Virus record (IMG/VR): IMGVR_UViG_3300009606_000060
Coordinates: 1 to 27,513 of that record
Length of the DNA: 27,513 bases
Strand: one strand, 5' to 3'
Source: a virus
Below are positions 1-6,500 of the stretch, in pieces. The notes under the pieces are model-generated. The model was not told the DNA's origin, searched no databases, and was given only the letters and a program-made list of their open reading frames with translations. The stretch's first letter is position 1. Each line of letters begins with the position of its first letter. The position numbers were made by a program, and so were the translations under genes.

Positions 1-2
1 AA

Positions 3-779
3 TACATATATCCATCTCATCTGGCCGGAGCCAACGTCCCTTTTATGAGAATAACCGCTAACCGCTATAAGTACGGTGGTGGAGGACAGCCTCGAGGCCA
101 CGTGACTCTATATCAACCGCCAGGTGTTTCTTTTTCAGACGGTGCTGGTTTCGGGTCTATGGATATGGGACCAATTGGCAATCAGCTTATGGAAGGTGTT
201 CAATCAGGTAGGTCTGGTGTAGAGATAGCAAAGCAAGCAAACCAACAGATCAATGGTGAAGGATCTAATTCTGATCTTCGATCCATGATGAGTTTAAAAA
301 TAGCAAAAGATTCTGGTCTAGGCAATTTAGTACCTGGAGCTGAGAACCTTTCTGATATGTATGGTATGTCTAAAGGTGTAGCTACTAACCCTAATACTGT
401 TGTAGCATTTCAGAATATGACACTACGTTCGTTTAGCTTTAACTTCTCCCTTGTTGCAGAAGATCCATCTGAGTCAGATGAGATTCGTAAGATCCAGGAA
501 TTCTTTCGCTCTGAAATGTATCCAGAGGCCGGAGTAGGTTCTTACATTCTAACCTATCCCTCTACCTTCTCAATTAAGTTCTATACACAGAATGGTCAGG
601 AGAATCCATACTATCCTAGAATATTTGAGTGCAACCTAACTAATCTTCAGACTAATTTTAATGAAAGTGCCCATATGCATTTTGATGGAGGTGCACCTAT
701 ATCGGTAGGCGTATCTCTTACTTTCCAAGAGACTCGTGTTCTTACTAAAAATGATATTGGTGCTGATGTGCCGGAGTAA
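3..779 (+). CDS. Baseplate tail-tube cap protein, gp48/gp54-like (5' partial)
   Basis: This is a baseplate protein of the gp48/gp54 group, which caps the central hub and primes polymerisation of the tail tube. The C-terminal half reads as a tube-protein-like beta domain: a TLRSFSFNFSLVAED strand, then helix IRKIQEFFRSEMYP, strands around YPSTFSIKFY and a final VSLTFQETRVL strand. The first ATG is at 45, but it has no ribosome site. The frame stays open back to base 3 and encodes YIYPSHLAGANVPF, which flows naturally into MRITANRYKY, so the gene is most likely cut by the window edge and starts upstream. The N-terminal part is Gly-rich and probably flexible. It is followed six bases later by gp53, the expected baseplate context. 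The family is fairly certain. The choice between gp48 and gp54 is not. Confidence 0.7.
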   Translation, partial: YIYPSHLAGANVPFMRITANRYKYGGGGQPRGHVTLYQPPGVSFSDGAGFGSMDMGPIGNQLMEGVQSGRSGVEIAKQANQQINGEGSNSDLRSMMSLKIAKDSGLGNLVPGAENLSDMYGMSKGVATNPNTVVAFQNMTLRSFSFNFSLVAEDPSESDEIRKIQEFFRSEMYPEAGVGSYILTYPSTFSIKFYTQNGQENPYYPRIFECNLTNLQTNFNESAHMHFDGGAPISVGVSLTFQETRVLTKNDIGADVPE

Positions 780-784
780 GCTTA

Positions 785-1558
785 ATGCTAAATTTCTTTA
801 AATCGTTCCCATTAGTTCAGTATCAGTTTGATGAAGAATCAGACGAAAAGAACGTTATTATTGATATAAGTCGTAATGTTCGTGCATATCTAAGCGAGAT
901 GGATAACGCAAATGCCTATCGCTACTTCGAGGTAAATGACGGGGCAAGACCCGATCAGGTATCAATGAAGCTATATGGTACTCCAGCATACTATTGGACA
1001 TTCTTTGTAGTCAATGAGGATCTAAGCAATGGATTACATGAATGGCCTAAGTCTTCCCAGGAATTAGCTAACTTTGTCGATGAGACCTACTTCCGTACTG
1101 CTCTTACCTTGGAATCTAAGCTTGGGGTATCAAGTAATTCACATCATCTATATAATTATCCTACTCTCGTAATAGGAGAGACTGTTAAGGGTCTTACATC
1201 AGATGCAACTGGTAAGATAGCAAAAATAAATTATTCTACAAACAGCCTTATACTTTCCAATGTTACTGGTACGTTTATAAACGAAGACTTTATTACTCTA
1301 ACTTCTGAATTAGCATTTGCAAAGGGCGCACAATTTAACCATTTTATTACAAAGGAAAAGGATGCGCCACATCATTATGTAGACTCACAGGGAAGAGAAA
1401 TAGATCGTTTAAACTTTAACGTCTCTGATAACCAGTTACCTGTGACTAACTTTGAGCACGAGGTAGAGGTAAACGAAGCTAAGCTATCAATTAGGGTTAT
1501 TAATCCTGCTGCTATAGATACTTTTGCCACTCGTTATCGCAAACTCATTAATTCTTAA
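785..1558 (+). CDS. 53: Baseplate wedge protein gp53
   Basis: This is a baseplate wedge component. In T4, gp53 joins neighbouring wedges around the hub. The N-terminal 110 residues carry the family features: a short FPLVQYQF strand, DISRNVRAYLSEMDN, and the LysM-like block containing ARPDQVSMKLYGTPAYYWTF and then VNEDL, with the tryptophan followed by L-x-EWP. The residues after about 130 form a second, beta-rich part (GETVKGLTSDATGKIAKINY) and a C-terminal strand (EAKLSIRVINPAAIDTFATR). At 257 residues it is longer than T4 gp53 (196), and the extra length is in the middle. A GGAG sequence about ten bases upstream, inside the end of the previous gene, supports the start. Assignment rests on motif recognition and on its place next to the hub genes. 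Confidence 0.8.
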   Translation: MLNFFKSFPLVQYQFDEESDEKNVIIDISRNVRAYLSEMDNANAYRYFEVNDGARPDQVSMKLYGTPAYYWTFFVVNEDLSNGLHEWPKSSQELANFVDETYFRTALTLESKLGVSSNSHHLYNYPTLVIGETVKGLTSDATGKIAKINYSTNSLILSNVTGTFINEDFITLTSELAFAKGAQFNHFITKEKDAPHHYVDSQGREIDRLNFNVSDNQLPVTNFEHEVEVNEAKLSIRVINPAAIDTFATRYRKLINS

Positions 1559-1567
1559 GAGTAGAAT

Positions 1568-2872
1568 ATGCCCCTCCAAAAAGGTTTACATCCTACAGAT
1601 CTTTCTGCTATATCGCCTGATTCTTTTAGGCTAACAGTAACGATCGAGGGAGCAAACGGTAAAGAAAGAGACATATCACAGCTTGTTACATCAATGAGAG
1701 TATATGAATCAATCTTTCAACAAACTCTTATGGCAGAATTTGATATATCAGACGGTATATCACTCTTTGAAGATTTAAACATATCAGGTAATGAAAAGAT
1801 AGTATCTGTTGTGCGTAAGCAGAATGATAAGAGTTCTCCCCCAATCGACATACAAAATGATTGGCATGTTCTTGATATACCTATATACGGTAAGCCTAAA
1901 CCAGATCTTGCTACATATCGTATACGATGCATTACTCCCTTTGGACTAGTATCTAAGTTTCGCCGTATCTCTTCTCCTTTATCTGGTACCTCTATTGAGA
2001 TAATAGAAGAACTATACAGACAAGTAGGGGTAACAATAGATAAGCAAGAGACACAGAGTCTAGGCACAATGAAGTTTATTCCGCCTAAGCTAACATATTC
2101 CGATGCTATATCAAATGTACTGCAGAAGAGTATGACTCCTAATGGTTCGCCACTCTTTACATATCAGACCTTTCATGACTCTGCATTTGTTTTAAACTCT
2201 TATAATAAAATGATTACGTCTGACATAGTTGATAACTATTCCCAAGGTTATTTTTATACACAAGAGTCCCAGACAGAAGGTTCATTTGAGGAAAAGAGAC
2301 TACGTATACTCGAATCAGCATCAAACATAGGCTTTTCTCCATATAAGTCTATGAAGAATGGATCATATGTTACGCGTACGCATAAGCTCGATATATCAAA
2401 TAAGACATATGAGCGAATAGATTTTAATGCCTATGAAGACAAGGTCCCACTTATAGATGGGGAGGAATCAGATCCAGTCTGGAATAGATCGTTTACAGTA
2501 TCTGGTGTAGGTCCTACGACACTCAAAGAGACAAGTAATATCTTTATAAACCAGAACTCACTTGCCATGGCAGAGACTGGCGATATAAACTATCATCAAT
2601 TCGGTGCATATAAAGAAGCAACAAAGAGATCAGTCTATTCTAATTTAGAACAGCTAGAGCATTCAATTAAACTATATGGTGATTCGCGATTAAAACCCGG
2701 ATCTATAATCAATTTAAACTTTCCTAAGACAGGACAGGTAGAAGGAGCAGGAAGACAGAACGATGAGTTTATGTCTGGACGCTATCTAATAGTGTCAAGC
2801 ACACATACCTTTAATAGTCTTGGTTACTTTACACAAGTGAAGGTACGTCGCGATTCGGTGCACAAACGATGA
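1568..2872 (+). CDS. 27: Baseplate hub protein, gp27-like
   Basis: This is a likely central hub subunit. In T4, gp27 trimers sit between the tail tube and the gp5 spike. At 434 residues it is close to T4 gp27 (391). The layout fits the VgrG/gp27 hub fold. There is an N-terminal beta domain with the hub-like stretches DISQLVTSMRVYESIF and LMAEFDISDG. The middle has ISSPLSGTSIEIIEELYRQVG followed by a KFIPPKLTYSDAISNVLQK helix. The C-terminal barrel region has YGDSRLKPGSIINLNFP (residues 370-386) and FMSGRYLIVSSTHTF (401-415), ending in strand FTQVKVRRDS. The start follows a weak AAGAG sequence. Its stop overlaps the next start (ATGA at 2869), so it is probably translationally coupled to the gp5-like spike it should bind. 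The family is confident, and the gp27 name rests partly on this neighbour. Confidence 0.72.
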   Translation: MPLQKGLHPTDLSAISPDSFRLTVTIEGANGKERDISQLVTSMRVYESIFQQTLMAEFDISDGISLFEDLNISGNEKIVSVVRKQNDKSSPPIDIQNDWHVLDIPIYGKPKPDLATYRIRCITPFGLVSKFRRISSPLSGTSIEIIEELYRQVGVTIDKQETQSLGTMKFIPPKLTYSDAISNVLQKSMTPNGSPLFTYQTFHDSAFVLNSYNKMITSDIVDNYSQGYFYTQESQTEGSFEEKRLRILESASNIGFSPYKSMKNGSYVTRTHKLDISNKTYERIDFNAYEDKVPLIDGEESDPVWNRSFTVSGVGPTTLKETSNIFINQNSLAMAETGDINYHQFGAYKEATKRSVYSNLEQLEHSIKLYGDSRLKPGSIINLNFPKTGQVEGAGRQNDEFMSGRYLIVSSTHTFNSLGYFTQVKVRRDSVHKR

Positions 2873-4194
2873 ATAAATTTATGGATACAAAGTTTGTTTG
2901 GTTTCATGGTGTTGTGGAAGACCGAGCAGATCCTCTCTATTTAAACAGAGTACGTATACGTGCCTTTGGTTATCATACTCCAAATAAGGAGTTACTGCCC
3001 ACTGAAGACCTTCCATGGGCAACTATAATGATGCCTACAACTGATTCAGGCACATCTGGTGTCGGTCGCAGTCCCCATGGATTAGTTGAGGGATCGTGGA
3101 TAGTTGGATTCTTCCGTGATGGCACAGACGCGCAAGACCCTATCGTTTTAGGTTCTATTGCAGCACTGAATACTACTGAAGCTGATACAACTATAGGCTT
3201 CTTTGATCCTGCTGGTCTTTACCCTAAGAAGACAGATGATGTAGAGACAAACTATTTAAACGAGTCTGATGTTAATAAAGCTGCTCGTGGATTAGCTACA
3301 CAGGCCAATTTAAATCAGGAGTCTATCCGAGTAGGTAAGGTAGCTAACTCAGATGCGAATACCGATCTAGGATATGTTGAATCTAAATCAAAGGCAGAAC
3401 CGTTTGCATTAGAGGCAGAAGAGGACACCGATCCTGTTAACATATTTCAGTTTGACGAGCCGCCTTCACCATCTAAACCCCAATATCCGTTTAATAAGGT
3501 TACAGAGTCTGAGTCAGGACACGTATTCGAAGTAGATGATACTGCAGACTATCAGCGTATTAAAGAGCATCACCGATCTGGTACATTCTATGAGATACAT
3601 CCAGACGGATCACGTGTACTGAAGGTTGTTAAAGACAACTATGAAGTAACATTGGGTGATGAGTATGTAAATGTAAAAGGTACATCCCGTGTTACAGTCG
3701 AGGGTGACTGCAATCTCTTTGTTGTAGGTAACTGTAACACTGAGATACAAGGTAATAAAGAAGAGCACATATACGGTGACTCTACCCAGGTTATACATGG
3801 CTCAGAGTTTAAAACGGTTAAGAAGAACGTTATTGAGAAGATTGAAGGCTTTATGACTCTGGACATAACAGAATACTTAGCTCAGGGTATAGGCACTTAC
3901 ATGACTCTTACTACTGGGGATTACTTTACACAGACAATAGCAAAAGATATGACTCTTGAAGTATCAGGAGCATTAACAGAGACTATATCTGGTGCACAAT
4001 CAACAACTGCATCTGGCAATACATCGATTAACAATAATGTTGCTATCTCTGGTCTACAAACTGTGGGTTCTACAATCAATGCTGGTGGTATTATTACATC
4101 TACATCGGATGTTAAGACCGGTTCGATATCTCTTAAGGATCATAAGCATACTTCTAACCAACAGGGCACACCAACCTCTAAACCGATTGGCTAA
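2869..4194 (+). CDS. 5: gp5-like baseplate spike without a lysozyme domain
   Basis: This is the tail spike below the hub, which pierces the outer membrane. Residues 8-125 read as the gp5 OB-fold (FVWFHGVVEDRADPLYLNRVR, LPWATIMMP, then VEGSWIVGFFRDG and DPIVLGSI). A polar linker follows at about 126-205. A gp5/VgrG-type C-terminal segment then begins with TESESGHVFEVDDT and SGTFYEIHPDGSRV, continuing as short valine/threonine/glycine repeats typical of a trimeric beta-helix (250-410). The C-terminus has DHKH, an H-x-H pair at 425-427. In phage P2 gpV and phi92 gp138, H-x-H motifs bind iron at the needle tip. At 441 residues it is shorter than T4 gp5 (575), and I see no lysozyme domain between the OB-fold and the helix. 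The ATGA overlap links it to the gp27-like gene. Confidence 0.8.
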   Translation: MNKFMDTKFVWFHGVVEDRADPLYLNRVRIRAFGYHTPNKELLPTEDLPWATIMMPTTDSGTSGVGRSPHGLVEGSWIVGFFRDGTDAQDPIVLGSIAALNTTEADTTIGFFDPAGLYPKKTDDVETNYLNESDVNKAARGLATQANLNQESIRVGKVANSDANTDLGYVESKSKAEPFALEAEEDTDPVNIFQFDEPPSPSKPQYPFNKVTESESGHVFEVDDTADYQRIKEHHRSGTFYEIHPDGSRVLKVVKDNYEVTLGDEYVNVKGTSRVTVEGDCNLFVVGNCNTEIQGNKEEHIYGDSTQVIHGSEFKTVKKNVIEKIEGFMTLDITEYLAQGIGTYMTLTTGDYFTQTIAKDMTLEVSGALTETISGAQSTTASGNTSINNNVAISGLQTVGSTINAGGIITSTSDVKTGSISLKDHKHTSNQQGTPTSKPIG

Positions 4195-4198
4195 AGGA

Positions 4199-4206
4199 CA
4201 TAAATA
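4199..4206 (+). promoter_or_regulatory. Weak candidate late promoter element (CATAAATA)
   Basis: The sequence CATAAATA differs at the first base from the T4 late promoter TATAAATA. It ends only six bases before the gp25 ATG at 4213, so transcription from it would give an almost leaderless gp25 mRNA. An AAAGGA ribosome-site candidate at 4193-4198 lies just before it and would be lost from such a transcript. It may be a chance match in AT-rich DNA. Confidence 0.22.
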
Positions 4207-4212
4207 GATACT

Positions 4213-4656
4213 ATGAGTAATCAAATCCTATCAGATAAAAGTTTAGAACTTACACGAGCTTCAGTTGTTGCTCGTTCACGTGACTTCTCTGATCTTGATC
4301 TCCGATTTAAACCCCATCCGAACCTGGGTGATCTGGTACCATTGCGAGACATAGCTGCTATTAAGAACTCTGTAAGAAATCTTATTCTTACAGGATATGG
4401 CGAAAGACCTTTTCAGCCATCCATTGGTTGTGCTATTACAGATCAGCTATTTGAAAACTTTACCCCAATTACAGTTGCAGCTATGCAGGAATCAATAAGT
4501 CGTACTATTAGCTTTCATGAACCTCGAGTATCACTTGCAGGTATATCAATAAGTGATAAGTCTGACGAAAATGCTGTGTTTGTTTCTGTAAAAGTTTCTA
4601 TAATAAACGTACCTGATCTAGTGGATATAGATATTTACTTAGAGAGAATTCGATAA
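4213..4656 (+). CDS. 25: Baseplate wedge protein gp25
   Basis: This is the gp25 wedge subunit, which in T4 binds gp6 and seeds sheath assembly on the baseplate. Diagnostic features are DLDLRFKPHPNLGDLVPLRD followed by the helix DIAAIKNSVRNLILTGYGERPFQPSIG (residues 46-72), which contains the family's G-x-R-PF-x-P turn. A second helix (ITVAAMQESISRTISFHEPRV) and closing strands around VFVSVKVSIINV follow. At 147 residues it is slightly longer than T4 gp25 (132). Its stop and the next start share a base (TAATG), so it is translationally coupled to gp6, its structural partner. The start at 4213 is the first in-frame ATG after the spike stop. Gene order 25-6 is strongly conserved in contractile tail systems. 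Confidence 0.93.
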   Translation: MSNQILSDKSLELTRASVVARSRDFSDLDLRFKPHPNLGDLVPLRDIAAIKNSVRNLILTGYGERPFQPSIGCAITDQLFENFTPITVAAMQESISRTISFHEPRVSLAGISISDKSDENAVFVSVKVSIINVPDLVDIDIYLERIR

Positions 4657-6500
4657 TGGCGAACATTAAGAACGTAACTGAATTAGACTTTGATCAGATT
4701 AAGGTCAATCTAAAAGCTTATCTGCAAGGACAAGATAAGTTTGCTGACTATGATTTCGATGGATCAGGTATGGCAGTCTTACTTGATATCCTTGCATATA
4801 ATACCCAATATAATGCTTTACTAGCTCACACTAATGCAAATGAGGCGTTCTTAGATACAGCACAGATGCGTGCGAATGTAGTATCTCATGCTAAAAGCCT
4901 AGGATATGTACCAGCTTCTTCAAAGTCATCTGAGGCTAAAATTGATGTTACCGTTATAGGCGCAGCGGGATCCAATACCTTTGCAACTATACCCCGAGGA
5001 ACAGTATTCTCTGGTCTAATTGGATCTAAGCAATTTACCTTTATAACTAACGAATCCTATATTACTTCTAAGAATATTTTAAATCGTTATGTATTTGAAA
5101 ATGTTTCAATCTTTGAGGGTGAGATCGAAACGTTTACCTATCGTGTAAACGGACAAATAGAAAATCAGAAGTTTAAAATACCAACAAACAAAGTTGATAC
5201 CTCTACTCTTGTTGTTGCCGTACGGGATTCAGCTACATCTGAAACGTCTGAGATCTACACCCACTTTAACAACATCCTTGATGTAAAATCTGACTCTCGT
5301 GTGTATTTCTTACAAGAGGGATATGGCGGTGAGTACGAAGTATACTTTGGAGATGGTATTATAGGTAGTAAGCCAACAACAGGTCAGGTAGTAGACATAG
5401 CTTATATTAAGACCAATGGTGCTGAAGCGAACGGTGCATCATCGTTTACTACTGACGCTACTATTGGGGGATTTTCTGGAGCAACAGCTGCTCTTTCGAC
5501 AGGATTTATTAAAACATTTTCTGGAGCAGATAAAGAAGATATAGATTCAATTAAGTTTAATGCACCTAAGGCCTTTCAGAGTCAGAATCGTGCAGTAACA
5601 TCTATTGACTATAACGCTATACTTAAGTTAGAATACGATTTTATTGAAGATATATCTGTATGGGGTGGTGAGGTAAACGATCCACCAACGTATGGTAAAG
5701 TGTTTATATCAATTAAGCCTACAACCGGGGACTATTTATCGACTACTACTAAAAGTATAATAAATCGATTTCTCTCTACTAAAAACGTAGGATCAATTAC
5801 AACTGAAATCGTTAACCCCGACTTCACCTATATTACAATGGAAGTGTTCTTTAAGTATGACGCAGATAATACAGCGAAATCTAAGGCTCAGTTAGAGCTA
5901 GCGGTTAAGGATGCTATAATAAATTATAACGATGTTAATCTAGAGAAATTTGACGGCGTGCTTCGATTCTCCAAGTTATTAAAAGCAATTGATAATGCTG
6001 ATAAAGGCATTTTAAACTCTACAGTTCGTTTAAAGATGCACAAGCACGTTTCTCCTATAACTGGTGAGATACGCGACTATCCTATTAAATTCTCTTCTCC
6101 GATATATAGGACTTCAAGTACAGAACAAACGCTTTCTTCTTCGAAGTTTACTTATGCTGGACAAGAGTGTGAGCTATCTGATATAGCTTCTGATACATAC
6201 CCAAATAGAATCGTGCAGATACGTAATGCTTCAACAAAAACCATTGTAAATTCTGCAGCAGGAACAATCACACCTACTACTGGCATGGTTAATCTAACAC
6301 AGATTCAAATAGATTCAGTAGCGACTCTACTCATTTTTGTAGATCCAGACTCAAATGATATAGCACCTAAGTTTAATCAGCTAGTATCGATTGAAAAAGA
6401 CCAGACTCCTGGCATTGTTATAACAGGCGAAGCAGATAGTATTGCTGCTCTCGGCTCAGTCGGCGCATCCTCATATACAACCTTTAGCAGACACGAATAA
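4656..6500 (+). CDS. 6: Baseplate wedge protein gp6
   Basis: This is gp6, the dimeric wedge protein that forms the inner ring of the baseplate (gpJ of P2 is the simple counterpart). At 614 residues it is close to T4 gp6 (660). The N-terminus is characteristic: FDQIKVNLKAYLQGQDKFAD, then DGSGMAVLLDILAYNTQYNA and the helix ANEAFLDTAQMRANVVSHAK leading into SLGYVPAS. The middle has the J-like FGDGIIGSKPTTGQVV turn at about residues 230-250 and a FNAPKAFQSQNRAVTSIDYN stretch at about 300. The C-terminal 200 residues are beta-rich and more variable. It overlaps gp25 upstream and the gp7-position gene downstream through TAATG junctions, so the three wedge genes form one translational block. Confidence 0.92.
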   Translation: MANIKNVTELDFDQIKVNLKAYLQGQDKFADYDFDGSGMAVLLDILAYNTQYNALLAHTNANEAFLDTAQMRANVVSHAKSLGYVPASSKSSEAKIDVTVIGAAGSNTFATIPRGTVFSGLIGSKQFTFITNESYITSKNILNRYVFENVSIFEGEIETFTYRVNGQIENQKFKIPTNKVDTSTLVVAVRDSATSETSEIYTHFNNILDVKSDSRVYFLQEGYGGEYEVYFGDGIIGSKPTTGQVVDIAYIKTNGAEANGASSFTTDATIGGFSGATAALSTGFIKTFSGADKEDIDSIKFNAPKAFQSQNRAVTSIDYNAILKLEYDFIEDISVWGGEVNDPPTYGKVFISIKPTTGDYLSTTTKSIINRFLSTKNVGSITTEIVNPDFTYITMEVFFKYDADNTAKSKAQLELAVKDAIINYNDVNLEKFDGVLRFSKLLKAIDNADKGILNSTVRLKMHKHVSPITGEIRDYPIKFSSPIYRTSSTEQTLSSSKFTYAGQECELSDIASDTYPNRIVQIRNASTKTIVNSAAGTITPTTGMVNLTQIQIDSVATLLIFVDPDSNDIAPKFNQLVSIEKDQTPGIVITGEADSIAALGSVGASSYTTFSRHE

